Source: Amaranthus tricolor
Lineage: Eukaryota > Streptophyta > Magnoliopsida > Caryophyllales > Amaranthaceae
Direction of reading: 5' to 3'
Length of the DNA stretch: 64,000 bases
Assembly: GCF_026212465.1 (NCBI RefSeq)
Contig: NC_080057.1
Coordinates: 15,572,987 to 15,636,986 of the forward strand
Shown here: positions 32,095 through 44,236 of the stretch, one piece after another
Numbering within the stretch: position 1 is the first letter of the stretch
How the letters are laid out: the number at the start of each line of letters is the position of its first letter
Position numbers and translations under genes: made by a program
Notes under the pieces: generated by a model
Seen by the model: the letters and a program-made list of their open reading frames with translations, nothing else
Database searches by the model: none
Told to the model about the DNA's origin: nothing

Positions 32095-32779
32095 GAGGTT
32101 TGATTTGATGTATTAGGGTTTGAGGTTTCGTTGGAATGGACATGCATTTGGAATTGAAATTGGTGTTGGATTTTGATTGGAGGTTATGCAATTAGGGTAG
32201 TATTTTAGTTTTGTCAATTTATCATGTTTGTGTATTTAGATCTGTAGGTTTTAAATACTTCTGGGTCTGTATTCTCTCGATGCAGCTATGAAATGTAATA
32301 TGAATTCTATTGTTGATTATTGTGAATTTATTTTGTTTTGAGAGGAGTATAATCTAATTTCGATAATTTTTTTTAATTTATTAGTGTTATGTATGTGACG
32401 ACACACATAAGCTAATTTTGAATTTATACCAAATTAGGATTAATGTCCTTGTCTCGCGTCATTTGCTGAAACGACATACAAGAAATACATTTCAATTACA
32501 AATGTGACGTTTATACTATATAGTGATTGCATTTTAAATGAATTTCAATCTATTCAATTCTGAGGTTACCATTTGGAAACTGCTAGTATAAATTTGCATA
32601 TAAGATATGGAACTCAAATGTAGACAACGCAACTGGAAATTGAGAAGGGGAATTTGTGGTTTTTGTTTGTGGTTTGACTCTTACCTTCACTCTGTTATTC
32701 TTGCTCTTTTGTAGATATTATTTGTTTTTATTACACTATTGCTGTTGTCCTTTAATACTATTGTCTTAGACCATTGTGA
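32095..32779. other. 3' flank of H2B gene 2 and spacer
   Basis: T-rich DNA. No further gene or repeat recognised. Confidence 0.5.
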
Positions 32780-32784
32780 TTTGT

Positions 32785-33482
32785 TGTGACAAGTCCCAAA
32801 TCTCACATTGATGGAGGTGAGTCCTGATAGCTTGCTCTATGGCATGCACATTTGAGAGTGAAGCTGTGTGTGCAATGGTATGGAGGATCACTTGATGAAG
32901 TGATAAAAGTGGATGACTTGGTGTGCTTTAATGAAGGCAAGGGATGAAGGCCGAAGGGAGTGCATGAGAATGGCCTTTGCATGTGCCTTGAACGAGGCAA
33001 GGCTCTAGAGGGGAGGGCTCAAACGAGGCATCAACAATGCAAAAGACAGTAGCCTACTGTCACTGCCGCTTGTCTGAGCTGTTGAGCAGGCAGCAGGTGG
33101 TCCAGACTCGACATTCCTCTGTGCGGGTTTTTTGGCTTGGGCTTTTAAGCCTTTTGTGCTAGGGTTCTCTAACATGATATAGACTATATAAGGGAGTTTT
33201 AAACCCTCATTAGGAGGAAGAGAGCGAGTCTAATACACTAGAAGCAACTAGGGTTCAATACCAAGAGAGTTCTTTGTATTGAAGGGATTGTGTGAGACTA
33301 CCATTAAAGGTGAAGTTTTTGCTTTGTGAGAGTGTTCTCAAAGCTTGTGCTTCTCATTGATATATGTTGATATATTGATGAAAGTAAGCACTGTTTGAGG
33401 GGGAGATATCCATAGATATCTCATAAAGTTTGTGTCTTTGTTCATTGTTGTTGTTGCTTTGTTTTTGTGGTTTGTTTGTGCA
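32785..33482 (+). mobile_element. Solo LTR (probably Ty1/copia), 698 bp
   Basis: Starts TGTGACAAGTCCC, ends TTTGTGCA, and is flanked by perfect TTTGT repeats (32780-32784 and 33483-33487). A TATA box (ACTATATAAGGG) lies at 33183-33194, followed by a leader rich in GAGAG and AGACTACCATTAAAGGTG-like sequence, as usual in copia LTRs. No internal part remains, so it arose by LTR-LTR recombination. The flanking region is T-rich, which weakens the TSD somewhat. Confidence 0.65.
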
Positions 33483-33487
33483 TTTGT

Positions 33488-34369
33488 CTTTGCTTGTTCT
33501 TCACTAAATATCATAGCCTATTCACAACATGATTTAACTTTTATAGGAAGTAGGAACATATGCCTAAAGCATGAAGAAAAAGAACCTTGGTGCTTGTGAT
33601 TTGTCCTACAAAAGGGCTGGTGATTGTTGAAGCCGTGAAGGTATGTTGCCCAAGTAGATGCTGTACATTTGGATTGGAGATATACTTAACATTTTAATGA
33701 CTTGAAATATTTTTTAATTTCATTGTTTTGTTTGTTCCAATGTTATCTAACCAACTAATTGAGATTGAAAAGCTAGTGTCTGGTCAATTTCAGTTTCAGT
33801 AAATTGCAAGTTCATACTACTAAGGAAACACTGGTTTGTTCCAGTATGCGTGTGATCTGAATCTCTGATAACAGGGCAGATGTAGTATCATTTTATTTTA
33901 TTTTTTTGATGTGGAAGACTGTTCAGTGAAGCCGTTAGGTAGAAAAATAACCAGCTTATTTATTGTGGAAAACCTTTGTGGTTGATTTCACTTTGTGATG
34001 TTTGTTCAATGTGTAATTGTAGCATCTTATATCGATTTTAGTCAATCTATCTGTTTTTAGTTGAATTGGAATGCTACACTGATGTGGGTGTATTGTCTTG
34101 GTATTGCTTGATCTTAGTCTTAGGGAAATTTTAAGCAAAAGCTAGCATCTCTGGATTTGGTCACTATTCACGATGATGGTTATCTTGTGAAGGTTGGGTA
34201 GGTTCTTCTTAGTGTTGTTGAAATCTCAAGGATTGCTTGGTGATACCACACCTTTGATTTTGATTATGAGGGAGTTTGAGGACATACTTCATTGGGGGTT
34301 TGGACTGAATTTGGGGAGGAAATCTTCAATGTGATATGAAGATGTAAACCAGCATTCAAATTCACGCAA
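33488..34369. other. Intergenic, no gene recognised
   Basis: Short frames only. No domain, repeat or RNA gene seen. Confidence 0.45.
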
Positions 34370-35318
34370 TGTAATGGCCAACAATCCCTAAACACAATCA
34401 AACAGCGACTTATCTTCACACAAACAGAACAAATGTAACCGGATAGTTCTTGAATTGAAAGACTAGGAGTTTTGATCCTCCAAGGCCAACAATTCCCTTA
34501 TTACAACCAAAGACTACTTTCAGTTGCAAAAGGTGATGTTCATACACACTCAAGGAGAAACAAAGGAAATAAATCCAATGAATTTGATTTTCTGAAATTT
34601 CAAAGTTGTTTATTACAAGGCTAATGCCATCTATTTATAGACGTGTGGGACGAGGGAAATACAATGAGAAGGCTAATGACACGACAAACTAACAATAACG
34701 GTCATAAAGGAACACGTGCACAACATGTGCTCATTAAAAACATAAAAAACAAGCTAAGTATAGAATTCTAAAATCTTGACAGAAGGATGCTGATCAGGCG
34801 ACCTTCTCCTCACTTTCTTGTGCTCTTCAAAGGGTTTGATAATGGTCACTAAGAGTCCTGGTAGAAAGATTCTAGTGCAGAGATTCCATTCCTACCTTTG
34901 GTGGTACAAGATATCAGGAAACACGATCTGGCCAAGGCTTGCTAGGTCTGCTGGTCAGAACAAGCCTGCAACTCTGTTCTGTTCTGGGCTACCTGCTGAC
35001 TGGCTGACCTTCGTCACTAGTTTCAGTGGGTTGTCCATGATATAAAGCAATGTCCTTGGGCCAAGGCATGAAGGTCCATGTACTAAGATTCCATTTTCAT
35101 CCTCCATGGCTACTGAGTCCTTCCTGGTTGGTCTGGGCAGGGTCTGCAAGGTCAGCTGCTTGCTAGTTGTCGTCTGGTTCTGCTGTGTGGTTGCCTTGAG
35201 TTCTGAGTTCTCTTCTTCTGTTGCTGAATTAGTGTTCATGCTTGAATCTGATTCTATGACTGGCTCTTCATCCATGTTGCTTATGTGAGTCATCATTGAA
35301 CCATCCAAAATTGGTTCA
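34370..35318 (-). repeat. 3' LTR of the minus-strand CRM-like element
   Basis: It starts TGAACC directly after the polypurine tract and probably ends ..CATTACA (complement of 34370-34376). The TATA box TATAAATAGATGG on the minus strand is near 34630-34642. The pol frame runs through the tract and about 120 codons into the LTR. The outer end is less certain because there is no second LTR to compare with. Confidence 0.6.
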
Positions 35319-37049
35319 TTCCCCCCTTCTTTAGAAGGAATTGTCCTCAATTCAGCATCCCCTAAGTAAGGAGCTAAGTCCCCTGCTTTGAAGGTAGGAG
35401 GTATGCCGAATCCGTCTGTTATTTTCAATCTTATTGAGTTGTTCCCATATTTAATAATTATCTGAAATGGTCCCATAGCCTTGGGCTTTAACTTAGGCTT
35501 CCTGAGGTGAGGAAATCTTCTTTGCTTGAGTTGAATCCATGCAATATCAACAAAGTCCCCTGTTTGCTCTGTGCTGGTATCTTGCTTTTGTTTTCATCAT
35601 CTTCTCATGCACTTGCTTGTGGGTTTTCCGGAGGTACTCAGCTTGCTTATGAGAATTAATGCTATATCTGTACAGAACAGGAAGATCAATTAGTGAAAAT
35701 TCAGGAGCAGCAACTGAAAACCTTTTAATAACAGGTTCAGCTTCCTTGGACAGTTCAGACCAAAAGTGACCTGCTGGTTTCTTCTTTCGCACACAGCCTT
35801 TTCTACTTGTTAAGTGTACAGGTTGCTTGGTCTTAGGTGGAGGTATAGCTTTGGGAGGGGGTAAGGGTATCAAATCCTTCAGCTTCCCTTCATGCCTAAA
35901 GGTGTAGATATTTGTGTAACCATCATGATTAGCCCTCTTGTCATATTGCCATGGTCTACCTAGTAAAATATGGCAAGCACTCAAGTTTATGACATCACAT
36001 AGGACCTGATCTTGGTATGAACCTATGGTTAAGGTGATCAAACACTGCTTACCTACAGAACCAAAGGACTTGTCATCTAACCACCTTAGTTTGTATGGGT
36101 GAGGGTGTGCTTGGGTCTTTAATTTCAGCTTTTGTACTAAGTCTAAGCTCACACAATTGGTCTCACTACCCCCATCTATGATTAGATCACAAAGTTTATC
36201 ACCCACCCTACACTTAGTTTGGAAGATATTCTCCCTTTGATCAGACTTTCCTCCCTTAGGAGTAGTGTGTAAACTTCTTCTAATCACTAAGGTCCTTTGC
36301 CTCTCTTCTTCAGGGTATATAAGCTCCCTTTCTGATTCTAAATCAGAAACATAGGGTGTAACTACCCCTGACTCTCTCTGAATGTAGGTGCCATTAGGGT
36401 CATCATCATTAGTAATGGTTCCCCTCTCTTCTTCCCTACCATTGATGCTAACAAGGACGGTTTTAGGTCTGTCCCTGCCCCTAATTTCATCCCAGTATCC
36501 CACTCAGCTAGGGTGAAAGCTCTATTGTTAGGACAATTTACTTTGAAATGCCCATGGCCATGACACTTAAAGCAAACCACATCCTTAATTGGTGTGACAC
36601 TCTTGCTCTTGGGCTCAATGCTACTGGTTTTAGTGGAGGAATCAGTAGTGATCACATTCCTAATATTCAAAGGCTGCTGGTTGCTTCTATGCACAGATGA
36701 TTCATTGGTTTGTGCAGCTCTTTTCTTTGAATATTGTTATAACAGCAAGGCATTTTCACTAGCTAAGGCTACTGTCAAATGGGGAATGGTAGCTAGCTTC
36801 AACCTAAGGTCTTCCCTCAGCCCTCCAAGGAATTTTCCTACCCTCATGTCCTCTGAATCCCTAATGTCACAAAGCACAGAGAGCCTCTCCCACTCTTGGA
36901 TGTATTGGGCTACAGACTTGCTTCCTTGGGTGAGTGTGTTCCATTGCATTGACAATTGCTGTGTGTAATTACTAGGTAAATTCTGCAAACTTATGGTCTA
37001 TGGCAGCTAGGGTCTCTTGAAGAAACCACCTCTTATCTTCTTCGTTCAT
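34955..37049 (-). pseudogene. Gag-protease fused to integrase C-terminus
   Basis: On the minus strand gag starts about 37049 (MNEEDKRWFLQETL) and has QQLSMQWNTLTQGSKSVAQYIQEWERLSVLCD (36890-36970). The zinc knuckle CFKCHGHGHFKVNC lies near 36540-36580 in another frame. Protease with LIIDGGSETNCVSLDLV (36140-36190) is followed by CHILLGRPWQYD. After SLIDLPVLYRYSINS the frame passes straight into KQAEYLRKTHKQVHEKMMKTKARYQHRANRG, a segment normally found after the integrase core. The tail NGSIRLKITDG-like and FKAGDLAPYLGDAELRTIPSKEGG reads through the polypurine tract. Frameshifts and the missing RT/integrase make it non-functional. Confidence 0.82.
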
Positions 37050-37294
37050 GATGATCTATAAAAGAAGAAACACACACAAATGTACAAGAACAGAACAGAA
37101 TGCAGCAATACCTCCTGATCACAGAAAATCAGATTCTTAAGAATCTGTATTTTGTGCACAGAACAGCAAAAATCACCTTGCACTTAGAATTAAATGAGAT
37201 GCTAATGTGAATCCCTTATTTTATATGATTATTAAAGACAGAAATTCATAAAAGAAAAGAAATACCAACTATGAACAGCAAGACCACATGATCA

Positions 37295-38465
37295 CAGAAG
37301 AGGTTAGTGTTTCAAACACCTTCAACATAGGTGATCTCAAACCATACATTGAACCTACAGAATTGAGGACAATTCTTCCTCAAGAAGGGGGAGTTGAACC
37401 AAGTATGCAAGGCACACATGGCTCAAGCATGACACTAGAGGAAGATGCGCATGAAGATGAAGCCAAGCAAGTTCATACAAAAACTAGACTGCACAGACAG
37501 CAGCACAGAAGACCAACAGCACAAACAGAGCTGCCAGCCACCACCTGCTGACCAGCATACCTTGCAGCTCTTCCACAGAGGCAACTTGAGCATCCCAGGA
37601 GACACCAAGGGTAGTTTGGAATCTCTATACATGGACCTTACTTCCATGGTCCAAGATGCCTCTTGACAATCACAGAAGATGCCCAAGAAATGATGCTGAA
37701 GGTCGGGTGTTCAGCGGATAGTACTGCAGGATGAATCAAGCACTCTTTTTTCTGATTTCTGTTTTTAAAACGTGCACATGATAGCCACGTGATACTTTTT
37801 AGCCGTTATTATTGTTTGGCTGCATAAACATTAGTCTTAGCTATTTTCAGAAGGTCTCATAGCTTTATAAATAAGAGGCCTAACCCTTGTAAACGTAGGA
37901 TTTCAGATTTTTTCAGAATAAAACATCAAATTGTTTTTCTTTCAAACTTTGTTTGTTTGAGCCTCTGAGTGTTAGTCACACACTCATCTCTTTGAGTTGT
38001 TAGTCACACAACTTCAAAGTTTATCCTGCATTCCCAAGGTAGTCAATCCTTGGGTTGCATATTCCATTACACGAAGGTGGTGAGTGAAGCCATTGGAGGG
38101 TAATCAGTCAACCAGAAAATCAAGATTTGGTTTCTTGAAGCTGATTTTGTGTGGTGTTTTGAGTGCTGTTCGTTTCTTTTCTATTCCAATGCATATTCAT
38201 CATCTTTGGGCAAATTAAGTTGTGCCATCCACCCCTTAATTTGGTGCACTTCATCCCAACCAAGAATTTCTCCTAAGCTTCTGATCTATCTTTTCAACCC
38301 ACAGTTTGTTTAAGTGTTGTAGGCCCTAAGATCCTCAACTCTTTCTTAATGTTATCCTTCAAACCTGGCAAAAAGTCCCCACCAGCACTGCACCCTTTCC
38401 AAGTGAGTTACGCATTTCACATAATCCCTTCTATACTCAACCAGGGTTCCCTTTTGCTCCGTAAA
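37295..38465 (+). repeat. Duplicated 1.17-kb patch: end of CRM-like pol, LTR (37395-38248) and its 3' flank
   Basis: It is nearly identical to 48882-50057, including about 100 bases of pol before the LTR, the polypurine tract, the whole LTR, the CTTCA target repeat and about 210 bases of the older host gag behind it. Because the unique flank is copied too, this is a copy of genomic DNA and not an independent insertion. On the left it abuts the truncated leader of the minus-strand gypsy element; on the right, a truncated copia RT. The open frame 37288-37551 is just the pol end and LTR tail, broken by a frameshift relative to 47990-49324. Confidence 0.85.
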
Positions 38466-39634
38466 GGGTTCGAGAGTCAATCTCATCCAAATTATGTGTG
38501 CAAGCTGAAGAAGGCGCTTTACGGTTTGAAGCAAGCACCACGAGCATGGTATGGAAAAATAGCAGAATTCTTTCTACAAAGTGGTTATTCAGTTGCACCA
38601 GCTGATTCAAGTTTGTTTGTGAAAGCTCGAGATGAAAAGTTGGCGATAGTTCTTGTTTATGTTAATGATCTCATCATTACTGGAGATGGTGAATGGGAGA
38701 TCCAACAGACAAAAGCAAATCTCTCAGTTCGATTTCAGATGAAAGAACTTGGAGAACTGAAGCATTTTCTTGGTCTAGAAGTGGAGCGAACCAATGATGG
38801 GATATTTCTCTGCCAACAGAAATATGCCCAAGATCTTTTAGATAAATATGAAATGCTTGACTGCAAGCCTATCTCAACTCCAATGGAGGTTAATGCAAAA
38901 CTATGTTCGACAATAGGCAAGGAGTTAGAAGACGTGATAATGTATAGACAATTGGTAGGAAGTCTAATCTATCTCACGCTAACCCGACCAGATATTACCT
39001 ATGCAGTTAGTATGATTAGTCAGTTCATGCAGAAACCGAAGAAACCTCACCTGGAAGCTATATAGCGAATATTGAGGTATGTCAAAGGAAGTATTGATTA
39101 TGGTATCCTTTTCCGTAATGATAGAAAATTTGAAGTTGCTGGATATTGTGATGTTGATTATGTTGGAGATCTTGATACACGTCAATCAACTACTAATTAT
39201 GTGTTCAACCTGGGTTCTGGAGCAGTTTCATGGTGTAGTAAGAGACAACCAACAGTGTCATTGTCAAGTACGGAAGCAGAGTACCGAGCATCAGCAATGG
39301 CAACACGAGAATGTGTATGGCTTACCCAACTACTAAAGGATTTGCATCAGCCTGTTGACTATGGTGTCAAGATAAGTTGCGATAATCAGTCAGCTATATG
39401 ACTAGCTGAAAATCCAGTGTTTCATGCTAGAACTAAGCATGTGGAGGTACACTATCACTTTGTTCGAGAAAAGGTTCTACGAGGTGAAATCCAACTTGAA
39501 CAAGTGAAGACATATGACCAAGTTGCTGACATTTTCACAAAAGGTCTTGGAGGACCGAAGTTTGAGAAGTTACGCAAACAACTTGATATGACCTTAAGGC
39601 TTACTCTGAGGGAGAGTGGCTATTGAGGGGGAAG
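38466..39634 (+). pseudogene. Ty1/copia RT-RNase H fragment with YVND active site
   Basis: Begins inside RT ([24 protein letters not shown]), reads [13 protein letters not shown] where YVDD is expected, and continues with the connection region ([39 protein letters not shown]) and RNase H ([57 protein letters not shown]). In-frame stops lie at 39063-39065 (AI then TAG) and 39399-39401 (NQSAI then TGA). The catalytic Asp to Asn change, the two stops and the missing 5' two thirds make it dead. Motifs fit the Tork-type branch of copia. A polypurine tract (TTGAGGGGGAAG) ends at 39634. Confidence 0.88.
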
Positions 39635-39989
39635 TGTTAAAAAATGACACCAACCACCTTCTCTTCTAACAATGCTAAATTAGTCAAAAATTTACAACTA
39701 AAGGTGGTAAAATTCTACTCCTATCACCCCCTCCCTATTAGGCTAAGTGTAAAAGCATTAATTACTTGCCAATTTTTGTTGAATTTTGGAGCATTTCTAG
39801 TAGTATAAATATGGTGCTCATCACTTGCATTTTTATCATCCCACCACAACATCCTTGAGTGGTAAAGCAAAAGTGAGAGCAATATTTTAGAGTGAGTTGT
39901 TGTAAGAATAAGAGTGAGAACAGAAACAAATGCTCTCGCAATTGTTTGGCTCAGGAAATTAATTAGAACACAAAGATTAGCTACCAACA
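39635..39989 (+). repeat. 3' LTR of the truncated copia element
   Basis: Begins TGTTAAAAAATGACACC right after the polypurine tract. TATA-like GTATAAATATGG is at 39802-39813. The likely end is ..CTACCAACA. The outer border is inferred from the CA end only, since there is no partner LTR. Confidence 0.55.
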
Positions 39990-42234
39990 TGGATCAGTGG
40001 TTTTTAAAATACTTTGCAACTCATCATAGGGAATCTTTAGCTTCTTCCTCATTTTGAAATCAATTGTAGATTGGCCTTTTCAATTCCTCCCTAGCTATTT
40101 TTCGCTTTCTCCACTGTGGCACCACCAGTCATACCATTACTCTCGTCCTCTTCATTTCTTTTGTGTTTCATTCTCGAGAATTATGGTGGAAATATTCCAA
40201 AACACAACAGTAGAATGTAGAAAAGGTTTTTTGTCTATTGATTTTGGCTTATTGAATGCCTATTTTTTATATACAACCAAGGGATCAAGGGGATCACAAA
40301 ATATATGTTTAAAAATGTTTACAATGTATAATTGCCCAAAATTCAGGCTATAAATGAACTAATAGAATGTGCTTGAAGATTCTTTCAAAAGAATGAATGC
40401 TTGAGGATTCAATACGATATTTGCCTTAATTTCCCATAAGCCTCTTATTCAGTGCTATGTTTAGCCTTAGTTTATAACTTTCATCATGTCATTTACAGTT
40501 CTAGTGCATGCCGATCAGTCTTTTTTTAACCTTCATCGGTCTGGAAGGAGTTTCTTACTGAAATGCAGGGTAAGGTTTACACCTATGTGGTGGGACCTTT
40601 CCTTGGACTATCACTCTACGTGAACGCTTTGTGCACCGGGCTACTCTCATACAAGTTTAACTATTTCACCACAACTCTGTTTTTAAATCATGTCATCTAT
40701 TCTTATCTTTGATCAAATATATCATTTCCCTAATCCCCTTTCTTTTTTTTTCTTTAGATTTCACATGTAAAAATGAAAATTGGGTTTATGAAATTAAGTA
40801 TACTAGTTTGAAGAAAGTTGAGTGGTACCAATCTCACTTTAGCCATTATTACAGATTTGTGGGTTTAAAGAAATTTTCTGATGAATTTGGTGAGATTTTT
40901 GTTAACATGGTCTTTTAGGAATGTCAAATGGATAACAAGGAAGAGGTTCTTTGGGGTGCATACACATGTATTGTTTTCCTTTGGAAAACTGCGGCAATAT
41001 GTAGCTTTTGGTGAATACCTTTAATATCTATAATTATTACTAACTGAGACAATATTGTGGATTTATTCTCCATATGTGCTCTTTTTTCTTGCTTTGTATC
41101 TTTCTCTCTAAAGCCGTGTTCTTGTAGTTATGTGCTTTCTCATCTCATAATATTCGTTTTCAGGTTGCTACTTAACTGCTGGCTGGAAAAAAAGTTATAT
41201 GATTTAGGTAATGTCTACAAGTAGTACAGGCACAAATTCTGTAGTCTTGTGTAACTATTTGTATATCATTTATCTTTCTGCATCAAACGTGTATTGTCAT
41301 TTGATTTTTTCCATTTCAAAAGAAGATATATTTTAGTAGTTTTACTGAGGCCACATAGTGTATATTTGAGGTATACGTATTTCTTGCAATATTTAGAAAC
41401 GTCTTGTTCACTAGTAGAAAAGTGGAACATGTGGCTTTCTGGTACCAGGTTCACTCATTATCTGGTTCACTGGTTGGCATTAGTTGAATTCTCACTTGTT
41501 ACTTTATAATTGTCATCTAAATAACCTATTTTTAGAACATTGGTAAGTCGCATACATACAACCTTCCAATTCCTGCCTAGGTGACAACCACTTAGTGGCT
41601 TGGGGTAAGGTAATGGAGTTAATGTAGACTGCTGTAAGTCCTGTTTAGCTTCTTACAAGATGTTTAGATGTACAATTGTTGTGTCCCAACGTGTATTGGT
41701 TATGGTCTATGTGGTCTTTCTTACATGCTTTCGTTTTTCCATCCTTCTCCCTATGACACTAATTCAGCCTCTAAAAATTACATTCTTTGATTAGCTCACT
41801 TTTGCTGTTTTGTTTGCAGGATTTTGATCAATTGGTGGTAGCACAAATATATATTGTTTAACTACTAATGGACAGTGGTAGCTCAATATTGGTTCCTCTG
41901 CAGGGACTACTGTATGTATTTTAAATATAGTATGCAACTTAAATGTCTATCTGTCATTTGTGGTTCCTATTGACAATTGATAACAATTAAGATTCAAAAA
42001 TAATGATGAAAACTTTGGGGGTAGTTTCTTTTGTGTTTGAGGGATAAGTAAGATTCATAAGCCTGAGGCTATGTATGTGAGATGGCAGCAAGAGGAACAT
42101 GCTCATGCTCAAGGGGTCAGAAAAATGTACCAAAAGTTTATAGCCATTAGGCTGAGTTGATTTCATGACGACTCAAGATCCAATCATTAATTTTATGGAT
42201 CTTGTCAACTAGAGAGACATTGAGAGGTTTTTTA
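39990..42234. other. Intergenic, no gene recognised
   Basis: 2.2 kb of AT-rich DNA with several short frames (60-100 codons) that show no domain. Nothing else recognised. Confidence 0.45.
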
Positions 42235-42236
42235 TA

Positions 42237-42438
42237 TTCCCTCCGTCCCACTCATTTTGTATCATTATTATTTTTGGACAATGGTCCACCACTTTCTTTT
42301 ACATCCATACATTTTAACTCTTTCTTAATTTTATTCACATAATTCATTCTCTATCTTCATTTATTATCAAAATTCACTTTCTTTTTCTTAAATAACACTA
42401 TTTCTCTTTGATCCAAAATGAGCGGGACAGAAGGAGTA
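42237..42438. mobile_element. Stowaway-like MITE
   Basis: 202 bp between TA dinucleotides (42235-42236 and 42439-42440). The left end TTCCCTCCGTCCC and the inverted right end TACTCCTTCTGTCCC follow the CTCCCTCCGTCCC consensus of plant Stowaway (Tc1/mariner) elements. Inner parts also mirror each other (CTCATTTTG/CAAAATGAG). No coding capacity. Confidence 0.85.
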
Positions 42439-42440
42439 TA

Positions 42441-43363
42441 AGATATAAGATATGACTTCATGGATCTCAATTAGTGATCACTATATTACATGAACTCTTA
42501 TACTGATGTATGATTTTTTCACATGTCACGGCCGTCTTTAATATTTTTAATGCCATAAGCAAAAATTAAAATTTATTTAAATTAGGCTCTTAAAAACAAA
42601 TATATAATTAAAAAAAGAGAGAAACAAAGGAAGAATAAAAATGGTGGAGTAAAGGTAGAAGATGAAGATACGACAACCATTTGAATCATTTCAGCCAAAT
42701 TACCAAGACCAAAAATGGTTAATTTGTTCCTCCTGAGATTGAAAATTACTACTATCAACTGTTGCAACTTACAATTTGTTCTCCTATATATTCATTCCTT
42801 AATGACGTGGAGAAGTTAATGGTCTTTGGAGAATTAAATAGGAAAGAACTCAAAGAAAGAATTTAATAAATTTGGCGCATTAATGGAGGATTAAAGTTCA
42901 AGAAGTTGTGAGCTTTCCACAAAATGGGGCCTAAGCAGTGCTCCGATTATTTAGTCGGGCCTGTCACGTGTGACGTGTCCAAGTGTCCAACTTGGCTATT
43001 TTATGAAATTTTCAACATTTTGAACCCGAATTAAAGTTTTCACGTGTTGTACCGATGTTCGAGTGTCAAGGATCCATTACAGGTACTTGAGATAAAGTGA
43101 AGAGTTCATGATACATGAAGCTTAAATTGATGTCAAAGAACCACCTCATCAAAATGGAACAGTCTCCTTCAATAACTAAACATCAATGGGTTGATATACA
43201 AGTTTGTACTTAGTGGACAAGTTTTGGTAAGGTTTATTTCAAAAGAGTAGGGTTGAGTCACTGGAAATTTTTGATTTGAAGAAAGGTTGTTTTGGGTTGA
43301 GAATTAGGTAGGGTTTAGGTTACTTTTGATAGGTGGAATTTTATGATTTGGCCCATTTCTTCA
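42441..43363. other. Spacer and degraded left part of an older gypsy element
   Basis: No gene. The last about 100-200 bases, read on the minus strand, may continue the older gag interrupted by the element at 43364 (for example QPKTTFLQIKNFQ-like text near 43270). The support is weak. Confidence 0.35.
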
Positions 43364-44220
43364 TGAACCAAGTATGCAAGGCACACATGGCTCAAGCATG
43401 ACACTAGAGGAAGATACGCATGGAGATGAAACCAAGCAAGTCCTCATACAAAAACTAGACTGCACAGACAGCAGCACAGAAGACCAACAGCACAAACAGA
43501 GCTGCCAGCCACCACCTGCTGACCAGCATACCTTGCAGCTCCTCCACAGAGCCAACCTGAGCATCCCAGGAGACACCAAGGGTAGTTTTGGAATCTCTAT
43601 ACATGGACCTAACTTCCATGGTCGAAGATGCCTCTTGACAATCACAGAAGATGCCCAAGAAATGATGCTGAAGGTCGGGTGTTCAGCGGATAGTACAGCA
43701 GGATGAATCAAGCATTCTTTTTTCTGATTTCTGTTTTTAAACCGTGCACATGATAGCCACGTGATACTTTTTAGACGTTATTATTGTTTGGCTGCATAAA
43801 AATTAGTCTTAGCTATTTTTAGAAGGTCTCATAGCTCTATAAATAAGAGGCATAACCCTTGTAAATGTAGATTTCAGATTTTTTCAGAATAAAACATCAA
43901 ATTGTTTTTCTTTCAAACTTTGTTTGTTTGAGCCTCTGAGTGTTAGTCACACACTCATCTCTTTGAGTTGTTAGTCATACAACTTCAAAGTTTATCCTGC
44001 ATTCCACTAGGTATTCAATCCTTGGGTTGAATATTCCATTACACGAAGGTGGTGAGTGAAGCCATCGGAGGGTAATCAGTCAACCAGAAAATCAAGATTT
44101 GGTTTCTTGAAGCTGATTTTGTGTGGTGTTTGGAGTGCCGTTCGTGTCTTTTCTATTCCAATACATATTCATCATCTTGGGGCAAATTAAGGTGTGCCAT
44201 CCACCCCTTAATTTGGTGCA
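43364..44220 (+). repeat. 5' LTR of CRM-like element
   Basis: TGAACC..GGTGCA. TATA box TATAAATA is at 43838-43845. The frame at 43374-43706 is the copy of the pol tail encoded in U3 and has no start context of its own. Confidence 0.93.
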
Positions 44221-44224
44221 ATTT

Positions 44225-44236
44225 TGGTATCAGAGC
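44225..44236 (+). other. Primer binding site (initiator tRNA-Met type)
   Basis: TGGTATCAGAGC, four bases after the LTR end. Confidence 0.9.

Larger units (their letters stand above)
34370..37294 (-). mobile_element. Ty3/gypsy (CRM-like) element on minus strand, internally deleted and 5'-truncated
   Basis: Read on the minus strand: leader, gag with CCHC knuckle, protease, then a direct jump to the integrase C-terminus, polypurine tract AAAGAAGGGGGGAA (complement of 35319-35332) and a 3' LTR beginning TGAACC at 35318. RT, RNase H and the integrase core are missing. The 5' LTR is absent: the leader ends where the duplicated patch begins at 37295. It is the same lineage as the element at 43364-49840 (same PPT context, same protease and gag motifs) but a diverged family. 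Confidence 0.8.

Noticed and set aside
39990..42234. Several frames of 60-100 codons
   Set aside because: AT-rich, no domain or splice-supported structure visible.
43374..43706. Separate 110-aa gene in the 5' LTR of the CRM-like element
   Set aside because: It is the U3 copy of the pol tail; it lacks its upstream part and a promoter.
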